64,000 nucleotides of DNA from Akkermansia muciniphila (GCA_945883495.1 CAMCXS010000006.1:1-64000), one strand, 5' to 3'; positions 37,743-47,488 are shown, counted from the first letter of the stretch. A program made the numbers and translations. Notes: generated by a model not told the origin, from the sequence alone.

Positions 37743-38801
37743 ATGCCGGAGCGGCCACGAAGAGGGGAACAGGGCGAGGTTGTCCTTGCCTTGGAGACGT
37801 CTTGCGATGAAACGGCGGCGGCCGTCGTGCTGGGTGAGGGCGAAGTTTTGGCGAACGTCGTCGCCTCTCAAATTGCGTTGCACCGTCCGCACGGGGGCGT
37901 GGTGCCGGAGTTGGCCTCACGCGAGCACAATTTGGCGTTGATGCCGGTGGTGAGCCAAGCTCTGGCTGAGGCGGGCTTGGAATTGGGCGGCTTGGACTTG
38001 ATCGCCGCTACGGCGGGACCTGGATTAGCAAGTTCGCTGCTGATCGGAAACACGGCGGGCAAAACGCTCGCCTTGGCGCTGGGACTGCCGTTTTTCGCGA
38101 TCAATCACCTGGAAGGGCATCTGCTCTCCCCGTTCGTCGGTCAACCCGGCGGAGTGAGACCATGCGTCGGACTCATCGTAAGTGGGGGACACACCATGTT
38201 GATTGAACTGCGAGGACTGGGGGGCTATCGGCTCCTGGGGGCCACCCGGGACGATGCCGCCGGCGAGGCGTTTGACAAAGGAGCGAAGCTTCTCGGGTTG
38301 CCGTATCCAGGCGGGCCGGAAATGGATCAACGTGGGCGCCAGGGAGACCCGGCTGCGTTCGAGTTTCCCCGGAGCATGGTGGATTCCGGAGATCACGCGT
38401 TCAGTTTTAGCGGCTTGAAGACTTCGCTGCGCTATCTTCTGGAGAAATTGACTCCGGAGGACCAGGCGGCGAGTGAGAACGACCTTTGTGCTTCGTATCA
38501 AGCCGCGATCGTCGAGGTGTTGACGAGGAAGGCGCTCGGGGCGGTCCGGGCGACGGGACTCACCTGTCTGACGGTCAGTGGAGGGGTCTCGCGAAACTCG
38601 GCTTTGCGTCATTCTCTCACGGCGATGTGCCAGAGAGAAGGGATCGAGTTGCTTTTGGCCGGAGCGGATTTAGCCACGGACAACGCGGCGATGATCGGTT
38701 ACGCCGCGCTATTGAAGTACCGGGCAGGACAGCCCCAAAGTGAGCTGTCCATGGACATCGATCCAAACTTGCCTCTGGCGCTTAGCGAGGCACGGCTCTG
38801 A
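37743..38801 (+). CDS. tsaD: tRNA N6-threonylcarbamoyladenosine transferase subunit TsaD
   Basis: TsaD transfers the threonylcarbamoyl group to A37 of ANN-decoding tRNAs. The 352-residue protein starts with the ASKHA phosphate-1 motif LALETSCDETAAAVV, followed by HRPHGGVVPELASREH and the metal-binding INHLEGHLLSPF. The later VSGGHT and TVSGGVSRNS segments are typical. A short N-terminal extension of about ten residues precedes the usual start. It follows the S41 protease by seven bases. Its last 20 bases overlap the convergent caspase-fold gene. Confidence 0.96.
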   Translation: MPERPRRGEQGEVVLALETSCDETAAAVVLGEGEVLANVVASQIALHRPHGGVVPELASREHNLALMPVVSQALAEAGLELGGLDLIAATAGPGLASSLLIGNTAGKTLALALGLPFFAINHLEGHLLSPFVGQPGGVRPCVGLIVSGGHTMLIELRGLGGYRLLGATRDDAAGEAFDKGAKLLGLPYPGGPEMDQRGRQGDPAAFEFPRSMVDSGDHAFSFSGLKTSLRYLLEKLTPEDQAASENDLCASYQAAIVEVLTRKALGAVRATGLTCLTVSGGVSRNSALRHSLTAMCQREGIELLLAGADLATDNAAMIGYAALLKYRAGQPQSELSMDIDPNLPLALSEARL

Positions 38802-41634
38802 GGCGGTTTTCCAAGAACCAGACTGCCCATTCTCCGGCCAAGGTATCGCGGTTTTGCTTGTTCATCGCCTTGGCGACGTCCCGGAGTTTTTGGGTGGCGT
38901 TGGGGAGCCATTCCAAAGTGCCGTCATTGGTGACGCGGAATCCGGCCAGGGCTTCCGCCAAGTCGGGAAGCCAGAGCGGTGCATTGTAACTCTCCGGCAT
39001 GTGACCGATGAGCGGTGGATTGACGGCGTGGAAACTAGGTAGCGCCAGCGGATCCGCCTCGCAAACCACTCCTGGGAGCGGGAGTGGCATGGGGACGCGG
39101 GTGCTGGGGAGATCGAGTTGTTGACCGGCCGTGGCGCTGTCCCACATGCGAAGCCGGCGGGTTTTGTCGTAGAAGAAGAACCACTCGCCGTCACCGGACA
39201 TCGCGGCAAACTGGGCATAGCCTTCCACGGCGCGATCTGGAGCAATGATTTGGCGTTGTTTGCTATCGATCGCCACGATGCTCGACTCGGCATGCTTCGA
39301 GGATTCCGGGGCGTGAGCGGCGAAAATCCGTTGAAACGCGGGGGAGAAGGCGAGCAGCGACCCGCGGTGGTCCACGGGCCAAGGGGTAGACATGGTCCAG
39401 AGCGGTTTGCCGTCGAGGCTGATAACTTCGATTTGATCGCGGTAAAGCAAGAGGATCGAGCCGCAGGACTCATTGATCAGCCAATCGTCAAACAGTCCAT
39501 CGGTTCGCTCATACAGTTTGGCGCCGCTTTGATTCACGAGGGCCACGTGGCCTTCTCGATCCAGAAGGAGTTTCCAGACGGCATCGGCGGCTGCCGCCAG
39601 TTGCAGCGGAGAAGTGCCTTCGGGAGCCTCGCTGATCGAGGTGGTCCGTTGGCGCAACATCGAACCCAGGGAGTTGATCGGGGGAGTCAGAGCGTACTCG
39701 GAAAAAAAGAGCCCGGATCCGAGTTTTCCGTTCTCAATCGTCGCCAAGTAAACCCGCTCAAGACCTTCATCATAGTAAGAGGCCACGATTTTGCCGCGCT
39801 TCAGAATCGGTGACGTGGCACGGGGATCTGCGGGCACGGCGTCGGTTTGCCCACCGTCCCAGGCGGCGCGGTGGATGGTCCAGGTGCTCAGCGGCTGTCC
39901 GTCTCCAGAACGGAGTTGATCGGTCTCTTGCAGAGCGACGGTGGCGTTTTCGGACGGCGCGAAGGTGTCTTCGACTCCGCTGACCTGCTCGCCAGTGAAA
40001 CGGTTGATGATCAGGAACGGGGTTTCGTCCTTGGCGCGGAGCAGGCCGATGTAGGTTCCATCGATAGAGGCTTTGAGACCCGTCGCAAACGCGGAGTCTT
40101 TCACTTTGAACGGCCCCCAGGATTGGAGCGGAACGGGGACGGCTTGGTAACTGAGTAAGTAAAGCAGTGCGGCGGTTGAGGGATTGTTCGATGGGCGGTT
40201 GCGCAGGGACCTGGCCAACCTCGCCAAGGCCAAGGGGAAGCCTTGTTCGATGTCGTCACCGATCAAGCGAGCTGCGAGACGGGCGTCGTCGTCGGGGGCC
40301 GCGATTTTCCGGCAGGGAAGCTGGGGGAAGAACAAGGGCGAAGCTTCGCCCGTGCGCCACGGCATTTGCGCTCCACCGGTTGATTCTCTGACCATCCGGC
40401 CTGCTTGATCAAGAATTTCGCGAAACTCGGCATTTGCTGGGAGGGAGGCGGCGAGGGCTTTCGCGAAGGCGCTGTTCGGTTCCGTCGCCGGCTTGGGAAT
40501 GAGGCTTCCTGGGCTGGCGGAGTAGGCTACAAGCGTGGACGGGCCCGGCTTCATCTCCGCAAGGCCGGTAGGGCTCAGCGCCGCAACCGAGCGAATCGAG
40601 GCGAAAATCCGGGAGAGGTGCGTCGAGGAATCGACGTTGTTGAACGGATTGGGTCGGCTTGCGTCGAGCAGCAACGCGCTGAAGCGATGGGGACGAGCGG
40701 AAAGGACGCCGATCAGGTGATCGACCGGAACGGACGTGGCGCGCACCTGATCTTTGTCGACGAAGCTGACGCCGACCGGAGCGAGGAAGTTCTTGGCTGC
40801 AACTTGGACGGCGTGACCCGTGTAGTAGATGACTAAGCTGTCGGCGGGCTGCAAGCTGGCCGCGAGTTGCTCAACGGTTTGGATGATCTTGGCACGGTCA
40901 CCGTCGATCAAGGTTTGGACCTCGGCTCCGGCTTGGCGAAAGGCACCGAAGAGCAGGTTGAGATCCGGCTCAACGGAGGGGAGATCGAGGCTCGCCTGTG
41001 CGGGATTCTGGGCGGAGTAGCGCCCATTTCCGATCAGCAGAACCTGGAAGCGACCCGGGCGTTCCAGGTCCGTCGGCAGGATTCCGGCATCGTCCTCTTC
41101 CTCCTTAGCGTCTGGGGAAGAAGCCAGCTCGGCTTGAGCCGGGAGCTCGGCTGCGGGGCTTTCGGGCTGGGCGGCTTTGGTTGTGCTTTGCGGCAAGGTG
41201 ACTTGGCCCATCGGTTTGATCCAGGTAGGCACCGTATCGTGTTTGGCATTCTCCCAACTCCATCCAGAAACAAAGACCTGAGAGTTGTCCGGAAGGGTCA
41301 AAACGGCTTTCACGCCGACTGACGACTCCTTCGTCATCCGCTTGAGAACTTTCGCTGATTCTCCCGGGGAACTGAGAATGCGGTAGCCGCCGGGGGTCCT
41401 GATGTCGCGTTCCTCGGGGAAAACTTCGATTTGGCCATTCCAAGCCGTTTCGAGGATTTCCTCTAGAGTGGGCGTCTTGGCGGGACGAACCGGAGCGGGC
41501 GGGCCGACGAGATTGTCCTGCGTGGAGACGGAGCTGGGGGTTTCGGGGGCTGGCTCACCGAGCGAGATCTGGCTAGGGAGCCAGCAGGCGACCGCAAGGA
41601 CCGCCAAGAGTGGGCGTGGGAACGGAAAATTCAT
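38782..41634 (-). CDS. Secreted caspase-fold (C14) protein with Ser replacing catalytic Cys
   Basis: The 950-residue protein has a signal peptide in its first 26 residues, a low-complexity Ala/Pro/Glu-rich spacer to about residue 190, then a caspase-like domain at about 196-420. The fold marks are FQVLLIGNGRYS, ADSLVIYYTGHA with His274, and LLLDASRPNPF with Ser326 where active caspase homologs have Cys (DACR). The His is kept, but the usual GHG is GHA. From about residue 500 the sequence is beta-rich and repetitive, consistent with a beta-propeller (VYLATIENGKLG, HVALVNQSGAKLYERT). It may be a pseudo-protease or a Ser variant acting in the envelope. It is flanked by convergent tsaD (20-base overlap) and a 275-base AT-containing gap upstream. 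Confidence 0.82.
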   Translation of the reverse strand: MNFPFPRPLLAVLAVACWLPSQISLGEPAPETPSSVSTQDNLVGPPAPVRPAKTPTLEEILETAWNGQIEVFPEERDIRTPGGYRILSSPGESAKVLKRMTKESSVGVKAVLTLPDNSQVFVSGWSWENAKHDTVPTWIKPMGQVTLPQSTTKAAQPESPAAELPAQAELASSPDAKEEEDDAGILPTDLERPGRFQVLLIGNGRYSAQNPAQASLDLPSVEPDLNLLFGAFRQAGAEVQTLIDGDRAKIIQTVEQLAASLQPADSLVIYYTGHAVQVAAKNFLAPVGVSFVDKDQVRATSVPVDHLIGVLSARPHRFSALLLDASRPNPFNNVDSSTHLSRIFASIRSVAALSPTGLAEMKPGPSTLVAYSASPGSLIPKPATEPNSAFAKALAASLPANAEFREILDQAGRMVRESTGGAQMPWRTGEASPLFFPQLPCRKIAAPDDDARLAARLIGDDIEQGFPLALARLARSLRNRPSNNPSTAALLYLLSYQAVPVPLQSWGPFKVKDSAFATGLKASIDGTYIGLLRAKDETPFLIINRFTGEQVSGVEDTFAPSENATVALQETDQLRSGDGQPLSTWTIHRAAWDGGQTDAVPADPRATSPILKRGKIVASYYDEGLERVYLATIENGKLGSGLFFSEYALTPPINSLGSMLRQRTTSISEAPEGTSPLQLAAAADAVWKLLLDREGHVALVNQSGAKLYERTDGLFDDWLINESCGSILLLYRDQIEVISLDGKPLWTMSTPWPVDHRGSLLAFSPAFQRIFAAHAPESSKHAESSIVAIDSKQRQIIAPDRAVEGYAQFAAMSGDGEWFFFYDKTRRLRMWDSATAGQQLDLPSTRVPMPLPLPGVVCEADPLALPSFHAVNPPLIGHMPESYNAPLWLPDLAEALAGFRVTNDGTLEWLPNATQKLRDVAKAMNKQNRDTLAGEWAVWFLENRLRAVPR

Positions 41635-41732
41635 GGGGGAATCAGGGCCGGGGCGTACGGTTTGGACGATAGAATGGACGAATCAAAGGAGCGAATTTGC
41701 AGCGGCTTTGATCGCCATTCTTAAGAAGTCTA

Positions 41733-41748
41733 CGTATACGAATATACG
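41733..41748. promoter_or_regulatory. Palindrome upstream of the caspase-fold and XapX genes
   Basis: CGTATA-CGAA-TATACG is a perfect 6-base inverted repeat with a four-base centre, in the divergent gap between the caspase-fold gene and the XapX gene. It may be an operator. The surrounding 41701-41760 is AT-rich relative to the window. Confidence 0.35.
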
Positions 41749-41909
41749 CTAAAGCTAAACCATGTCAGGCAAATCTTCAAAAAATCGCGAATCTGGGAGC
41801 TGGATTTGCGAGAAAATTTGTCAACAGCCTGGCTTCCCGAGACGCGACCTGATCCAGAATTGGCACGCCGATGTTGCGGAGTCTCTGAGGGGGCCCATCG
41901 TCCGCAGGG

Positions 41910-42056
41910 ATGAAGCAAGGTATCGCTCTGGTTATCGCTCTGGCGATTGGATATTTTTGTGGCCGCTATGAAATTCCGCTCCCCGCGCCGCCGCATTGGT
42001 TCGGTGTCGCCCTCATCGCCTGCATTTGGCTGGGGTATGTCTTGGCCAAGCCCTAA
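41910..42056 (+). CDS. XapX-domain small membrane protein
   Basis: This 48-residue frame was found by direct reading. It has two hydrophobic segments (KQGIALVIALAIGYFCG and HWFGVALIACIWLGYVLA) joined by the loop RYEIPLPAPP. The PLPAPP loop followed by G and a second helix is the signature of XapX (DUF1427) proteins, which are membrane proteins of about 50-60 residues, function unknown. It starts with ATG after a weak GCAGGG, ends with TAA, and lies 53 bases upstream of hisS on the same strand. Confidence 0.75.
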   Translation: MKQGIALVIALAIGYFCGRYEIPLPAPPHWFGVALIACIWLGYVLAKP

Positions 42057-42109
42057 GAAACCGCTTGAAATGACCATCCTGACCAAGCAGTTTCCCGGCC
42101 CCACGCCCC

Positions 42110-43378
42110 ATGGCAGAAAAGCTGGAAAGATTGCCCGGCTTCCGGGATTTCTATCCGGACGCTTGTGACCTGCGAAACTACGTTTTCGAAACGTGGAGGC
42201 GCGTCGCCGCGCGGTATCGGTTCGCCGAATACGAGGGACCAATTCTGGAGAAGACGGACCTTTACCGCCGGAAAAGCGGGGAGGAGATCACCGGCCAGCT
42301 CTTCCATTTCGTCGACAAAGGCGATCGTGAGGTTGCGATGCGGCCAGAGCTGACGCCCACCTTGGCGCGGATGGCTGCGGCCCGGCAGCGGGATTACCGC
42401 AAGCCGATGAAATGGTTTTCGATCGGGCCGTTCTTCCGCTACGAGCGGTCGTCCAAGGGCCGGTTGCGCGAATTCTATCAGTTTAATTGCGACATCCTCG
42501 GGGAACCTTCGGAACAGGCGGACGCGGAATTGATCGCCATGGCCATTGAGGTCATGCTGGAGTTTGGTTTCCGCCAGGGGGACTTCGTGATCCGGCTGAG
42601 TGACCGCGCCGCCTGGATGGACTGGCTGACGGAACGGGGGATTTCGGGCGATGCCGCGACCGAAGTGCTCCAGGCAGTCGACAAGCTGGGCCGGGAGGAA
42701 GAGTCGAAGACGGTCGCGCAACTGGCGGCCGCAGGCACCAGTCTGGACGAGGTTCGCGCGTTCATGGCGCAAACGGAGGCGGTTTCCGCCCGGGCCACGG
42801 CGATTTCGCGGAATCTGGGCGCTCGCGGGTTTGGCGGATTTCTGGAGTGGGACCTCGGTATCGTCCGGGGCCTTGCGTATTACACCGGGACCGTTTTCGA
42901 GGTGTTCGACATCGGCAAAGGCATGCGCGCTGTGGCCGGCGGCGGGCGCTACGACAACCTTGTAAAGCTGATCGGCGGGACGGACTTGGCGGCGTGCGGA
43001 TTTGCGATGGGGGACGTAGTGATTGGCAATTTCATCGAGGAAACGCCGCACGCCAAAGCCCGGCTTGAAGAGTGGCTGGCAGCGCGGCGCAGCACGGATG
43101 CCTTTGTCGTCGTAGCGGATGAATCCCGGCGCGATGCTGCTTTGGCGGGCGTGCAGGCGTTGCGCCAAGCCGGACTCCGGGTTGATTACAGTCTGACTCC
43201 GCGAGCCGTGGGCAAACAGTTTTCCTCCGCCGAGGAAGCTACGGCGAGTTTCGCGGTCATCTTCGGCGCCAGTGCTGAATCGGTGTCGATCAAATCGATG
43301 TCCGACCGCTCAGAAACCGCATGTGAAGCCGGGGCGCTCCCGGAGACTCTCCTCAAGCTCCTTGGCCGTTCCCTCTGA
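42110..43378 (+). CDS. hisS: Histidyl-tRNA synthetase
   Basis: HisRS charges tRNA-His. The 422-residue class II synthetase shows GFRDFYPD at the N-terminus, motif 2 with FFRYERSSKGRLREFYQFN near residues 108-126, the histidine-binding GIVRGLAYYTGTVFEVF near 250, and motif 3 GGGRYDNL near 280. A C-terminal anticodon domain ends the protein. The start chosen, MAEKLERLPG, matches the family. It precedes aspS by 16 bases, a common pair in bacteria, and follows the XapX gene. Confidence 0.96.
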   Translation: MAEKLERLPGFRDFYPDACDLRNYVFETWRRVAARYRFAEYEGPILEKTDLYRRKSGEEITGQLFHFVDKGDREVAMRPELTPTLARMAAARQRDYRKPMKWFSIGPFFRYERSSKGRLREFYQFNCDILGEPSEQADAELIAMAIEVMLEFGFRQGDFVIRLSDRAAWMDWLTERGISGDAATEVLQAVDKLGREEESKTVAQLAAAGTSLDEVRAFMAQTEAVSARATAISRNLGARGFGGFLEWDLGIVRGLAYYTGTVFEVFDIGKGMRAVAGGGRYDNLVKLIGGTDLAACGFAMGDVVIGNFIEETPHAKARLEEWLAARRSTDAFVVVADESRRDAALAGVQALRQAGLRVDYSLTPRAVGKQFSSAEEATASFAVIFGASAESVSIKSMSDRSETACEAGALPETLLKLLGRSL

Positions 43379-43394
43379 CCCCTAATTTTTTACC

Positions 43395-45188
43395 ATGTTC
43401 CGCACCCATCACTGCAACGAGCTGCGCAAGTCTCACGTCGGCAAAACCGTCACCCTGGTCGGCTGGGTGAATTCCAACCGGGACCATGCCGGGGTTATTT
43501 TCACCGACCTGCGCGATCGCGAGGGCGTGACGCAGATCGTGTTCAAGTCCGACGAGTATCCGGAAGTGGCGGAGCTGAGCCACAAATTGCGCCAGGAAGA
43601 CGTCATCCAGGTCGTTGGCGAAGTGGCGGACCGTCCGGAATTCAACGGGCAAACCACGGTGAACCCGAACATCGGCACGGGCGAAATCGAAGTCGTGGTC
43701 CGCGAGTTGCGCGTCCTCAACAAGGCCGACGTTCTGCCGTTCCAGCTCGACAAGGAGCTTTCGAATGAGGATTTGCGGATGAAATACCGCTACCTCGACC
43801 TGCGGCGTCCTCGTCTCCGTGAGAACATCCGGTTGCGCCACCGGGTCACCAAGGCGGTGCGCGACCATCTGGATGAACATGGCTTTATTGAGGTAGAGAC
43901 CCCGGTGCTGTCCAAGAGCACGCCGGAAGGGGCCCGGGACTTTTTGGTGCCCAGCCGGCTCAGTCCAGGGAAGTTTTACGCGTTGCCGCAGGCGCCACAG
44001 CAGTACAAGCAGCTCCTCATGGTTGCGGGCGTCGAGCGGTATTTCCAGATCGCCCGTTGTTTCCGGGACGAAGACCTCCGCGCGGACCGCCAGCCGGAAT
44101 TCACCCAGGTGGATATTGAGGCCTCGTTCATCACGCAGGAAGACATTTACCAGCTCATCGAGGGTTTGCTCGCCGAGGCGTTTGAAAAGGGGATTGGTGT
44201 CACCATTCCGAAGACGTTCCCCCGCATGAGCTACCAGGAGGCCATGGACCGGTTCGGGATCGACCGTCCAGATACCCGTTTCGGGGTGGAGATCGTCGAT
44301 CTCACGCAGGACTTCATCGAGAGCAACTTCGGCGTGTTCAAGCGCGCCGCGGAAAGTGGCGGCGTGGTCCGGGCGATCAATGCCAAAGGCTTCGCGGGGA
44401 TCACTGCTGGGCAAGTCAAGCGCCTCGAGGAAGTGGCCAAGGAAGCCGGTGCTGGCGGCTTGGCCTATATCAAGGTGGAGGGTGGTGAGTGGAAGTCACC
44501 AATCGTGAAATTCTTCAACGACGCCGAACGCGAAGCTCTCAAGACCAAGCTCGGCATTGAGGAAGGGGACTTGATTCTTTTCGGGTGTGACAAGTGGGAA
44601 ACTGTTTGCAACGTGCTCTACCGCTTACGGACTGAGGTCTGCCAGATGCAGGGCTTGCTCGAGGGCAACACGGACCTCAACTTCCTTTGGGTTTACGATT
44701 TCCCGCTGCTGGGCTACGACGCCGAAGAAGGCAAGTGGGGCGCAGTTCACCACCCCTTTACCCGTCCCAAGGCGGAAGACGTTCATCTTCTCGGCGACGA
44801 GGCCAACTTCGGCAAGGTCCGCGCTGATGCCTATGACGTCGTGCTCAACGGAGTCGAGATCGGCGGGGGCAGCATCCGGATTCACGAGCAGGAGCTGCAG
44901 GCACGGGTGTTCACGATTCTCGGCATCAGCGAAGAAGAGCAGGAGGCGAATTTCAGCCACATTCTCACTGCCTTCCGGTTCGGAGCTCCTCCACATGGTG
45001 GGCTCGCCCTCGGTTTGGATCGCCTAGTGATGTTGATCGCCGGGGAAACCAGCATCCGTGAAGTGATCGCCTTCCCCAAGAACAACAAGGGCGTCGATCT
45101 CATGTCCGACAGCCCGGCCGAGGTTGATTTCAAGCAGCTTCGCGATCTCTACGTGAAGTCGACGTTCCAAGAGAAAAAGAAGAGCTGA
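43395..45188 (+). CDS. aspS: Aspartyl-tRNA synthetase
   Basis: AspRS charges tRNA-Asp. The 597-residue protein has the N-terminal OB-fold (CNELRKSHVGKTVTLVGWV), motif 1 FIEVETPVLSKSTPEGARD, motif 2 FRDEDLRADRQPEFTQVDIE near residue 220, a GAD insertion domain near 290-410, and motif 3 GLALGLDRLVMLIAG near 540. Length is typical of the bacterial form with the insertion. It lies in an operon with hisS. Seven bases separate its stop from that of the convergent DUF1028 gene. Confidence 0.97.
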   Translation: MFRTHHCNELRKSHVGKTVTLVGWVNSNRDHAGVIFTDLRDREGVTQIVFKSDEYPEVAELSHKLRQEDVIQVVGEVADRPEFNGQTTVNPNIGTGEIEVVVRELRVLNKADVLPFQLDKELSNEDLRMKYRYLDLRRPRLRENIRLRHRVTKAVRDHLDEHGFIEVETPVLSKSTPEGARDFLVPSRLSPGKFYALPQAPQQYKQLLMVAGVERYFQIARCFRDEDLRADRQPEFTQVDIEASFITQEDIYQLIEGLLAEAFEKGIGVTIPKTFPRMSYQEAMDRFGIDRPDTRFGVEIVDLTQDFIESNFGVFKRAAESGGVVRAINAKGFAGITAGQVKRLEEVAKEAGAGGLAYIKVEGGEWKSPIVKFFNDAEREALKTKLGIEEGDLILFGCDKWETVCNVLYRLRTEVCQMQGLLEGNTDLNFLWVYDFPLLGYDAEEGKWGAVHHPFTRPKAEDVHLLGDEANFGKVRADAYDVVLNGVEIGGGSIRIHEQELQARVFTILGISEEEQEANFSHILTAFRFGAPPHGGLALGLDRLVMLIAGETSIREVIAFPKNNKGVDLMSDSPAEVDFKQLRDLYVKSTFQEKKKS

Positions 45189-45194
45189 CCGCGT

Positions 45195-45932
45195 TTACTG
45201 AGCTGGATCGGGGCGGGGGAACACCTTGCGGTGCACCTCCAAAATCCGCGCCAGTTCCTCGATCGGCTCCGGGTGGTCATCGACGCGCAGGTCGCGGTAG
45301 CGATCGTTCAACCCTCCGTAGCCCCAACCATCGCGGACCACGAGCAGGGCGGCGGATTGCTGGCCGCGGCGGTCACCGCCGGCGGTTTGCCCTGCCCGCA
45401 AGGCGGCGATGAGCCGGTCGGCGAGTTCTCCTTCAGCCGATTCGAAGGCTTTGGCCATCGCATCGAGCACTTCGGGGCCGGCAAGCAGGTTGCCTTGCAC
45501 GGCAAAGTCTTTGCCGGTGCGGTGCCCAGCGTGGTCTAGGCATTCCGATCCGGTGAACGCGGCGCTGGCGCCAGCAGCGTTGATCAGGGCCAGCTGCCTC
45601 TTTTCGCGCATCGGATCATTTTTCAACAGAATCTCAAGGCAGCGCTCCGGCGGAATGCGCTCCCGTAACAGGACCAAGCCGAGGGGAGCGAGCTCGACAT
45701 TGGCCAATGACTGGGTGGCGATGACGCCCACACCTGCTTGCGCCGCGGGGACGATCGCTCCGACGGCAGGGACACGAGACTGAACGGCGAGGCCCAGCTC
45801 TCCGGTGGCGGGATCGTGGGCGATGATCGAAAACGTGCTCAATTTTGGAGGCTCGGCGAAGCATGGCTGCGCAAAACCGAGGCAAAGTCCGAAAAATGTG
45901 ACCAGAAGTTGAGCGGGTGGCGTGATTGGCAT
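45195..45932 (-). CDS. Secreted DUF1028 protein
   Basis: The 245-residue product has a signal peptide in its first 26 residues (MPITPPAQLLVTFFGLCLGF then QPCFA). The rest matches DUF1028, an Ntn-hydrolase-like family: TFSIIAHDPATGELGLAVQSR, AGVGVIATQS, and FAVQGNLLAGPEVLDAM near residue 140, with the C-terminal DHPEPIEELARIL. In the family the residue after the leader often acts as the new N-terminal nucleophile, but activity is not established for most members. It is convergent with aspS. Confidence 0.88.
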   Translation of the reverse strand: MPITPPAQLLVTFFGLCLGFAQPCFAEPPKLSTFSIIAHDPATGELGLAVQSRVPAVGAIVPAAQAGVGVIATQSLANVELAPLGLVLLRERIPPERCLEILLKNDPMREKRQLALINAAGASAAFTGSECLDHAGHRTGKDFAVQGNLLAGPEVLDAMAKAFESAEGELADRLIAALRAGQTAGGDRRGQQSAALLVVRDGWGYGGLNDRYRDLRVDDHPEPIEELARILEVHRKVFPRPDPAQ

Positions 45933-46001
45933 GGCGGCTGCTTTTCTTGGATTCGTCTGCGGGCTGCCACGCCTCGCAAACGCATGGTAGGGCCGGGCGG
46001 G

Positions 46002-47357
46002 TTAGGGGTTTCCCGCCCGGCCTTCTGCGTCTAGGTTGCGCAATACGGATTGGCCTCGCAAGACGGCAATCGCCGCCGCGCTCCAGGTGACCAGGCAAAT
46101 TCCCCACCACACGCCCCACGCTCCCCAACCAAACACGAAGGCGAGCAGCCAAAAGACTAGTGCCGGGGCGGCAAACTGGCGGTAGAGGCCGAGGATCAAT
46201 CCAAACAACGGCCGTTTCATGCCTTGAAGCATGAACACCGTTTGGAAGAGAATCGGATATGCCGGCAATGTCAGGGCTGCGATCCCAAGATAATCAACTC
46301 CATGGTTCACGACGTGCTGGTCCTGGGTGAAAAGCGCCATCATCGGACTCCGCAGCAGAGCCAAAACGAGCCCGCCGCCGACCATCATGATGACGCCGAG
46401 CTTGAGCGTGGTGTGCCAGGACTCCTTGACGCGGTCCAGGCGGCCGGCTCCGAAGTTCTGCCCGGCCAGGGAGAGCACCGCGAAGTTGAGCCCGATCGTG
46501 GGAAGCAAGATCATCTGCTCGATCCGGGTGGCGATGCCGTATCCCGCCACCGGCTCTTTGCCGAAGCGGCTCGCGAACCAAGTGATGACGAAAATCCCCA
46601 GAGCCACGGTGAGCATGTTCAGTCCAGCGGGAACGGACTGATTCGCAATCTCCTGAATCCTTTTCCATCGTGGCGCGAAGAATCTTGGGCGCACCGATTT
46701 CATGATCTCCGATCGAGATAGGTGGAAGATCAGGTAGATACAGCCCAGGAACTGAACCACCACTGTGGCGAGGGCGATTCCAGCGATGCCCATGGGCGGA
46801 AGGCCGACGCCGCCGTAGAGGAACCAGGGATCGAACCCCAGGTTGAGGAGAAATCCGCCGATGAGGACGTTGCGAAACACGCGAGTTTCCCCCCGGGCGT
46901 TCAGAATCGCGTTGAGCGTCATTTGCAAGATGAAGAACACCGTTCCGGCCATGATGACGTTCATGTATTCCAGCGCCATCCGCAGGTAATCACCCTCCGC
47001 GCCGAGCAGCCGGAACAAATTGGGAGCCGCGACGAGTCCCGTCACGGTCAAGAATGCGGATGTGATCACCGCGAAGACGAGCGTTTGGGCAAAAAGCAGA
47101 GCTGCCTCCTCTTTGTCCTCACGCCCCAGAGCATTGGCGATCAACGCAGTGGCGCCCTGGCTCAGGCCGCTGCCCGAAGCGAGGATTAGAAAAAATACGG
47201 GGAACGAAAGGGAGAGGGCAGCCAAGGCATCGGTCGAAATCTTCCCCGCGAACCAGGTATCCACGAAGTTAAACATCGTGTTGAAGAAAAAGCCGATGCT
47301 GGCCGGAAGAGCGATTCGGCGGATCAAAGATGGGATCGGGTCGGATGTCAGATTCAT
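46002..47357 (-). CDS. MATE-family efflux transporter
   Basis: The 451-residue protein has about twelve membrane helices and the MATE-type start (PSLIRRIALPASIGFFFNTMFNFVDTWFAG), with the repeat PVFFLILASGSGLSQGATALIANALG in the first half and its counterpart PTIGLNFAVLSLAGQNFGAG in the second. MATE proteins export drugs or metabolites using sodium or proton gradients. It is monocistronic here and divergent from a glycosyltransferase gene. Export of the hybrid PKS/NRPS product is conceivable, but the genes are 10 kb apart and no link is visible. Confidence 0.93.
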   Translation of the reverse strand: MNLTSDPIPSLIRRIALPASIGFFFNTMFNFVDTWFAGKISTDALAALSLSFPVFFLILASGSGLSQGATALIANALGREDKEEAALLFAQTLVFAVITSAFLTVTGLVAAPNLFRLLGAEGDYLRMALEYMNVIMAGTVFFILQMTLNAILNARGETRVFRNVLIGGFLLNLGFDPWFLYGGVGLPPMGIAGIALATVVVQFLGCIYLIFHLSRSEIMKSVRPRFFAPRWKRIQEIANQSVPAGLNMLTVALGIFVITWFASRFGKEPVAGYGIATRIEQMILLPTIGLNFAVLSLAGQNFGAGRLDRVKESWHTTLKLGVIMMVGGGLVLALLRSPMMALFTQDQHVVNHGVDYLGIAALTLPAYPILFQTVFMLQGMKRPLFGLILGLYRQFAAPALVFWLLAFVFGWGAWGVWWGICLVTWSAAAIAVLRGQSVLRNLDAEGRAGNP

Positions 47358-47488
47358 GGAAAAAAGGGCCGCGGGCGCACCTTACAGTCGCTTTTGGTGT
47401 CATGACCTTCCGCGCGATTTGCGTTGGCTACATCGCCTTCCGGTGGATTGGATTGCGCAGCCCGCCGGGCCGTGCCAAGTAGGGGTGA

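Noticed and set aside
41762-41971. Small plus-strand gene ahead of XapX
   Set aside because: The 69-residue translation has no recognisable features and overlaps the better supported XapX frame.
46002-47357. MATE transporter as exporter of the PKS/NRPS product
   Set aside because: It is 10 kb away with housekeeping genes between, so no link can be claimed from position.
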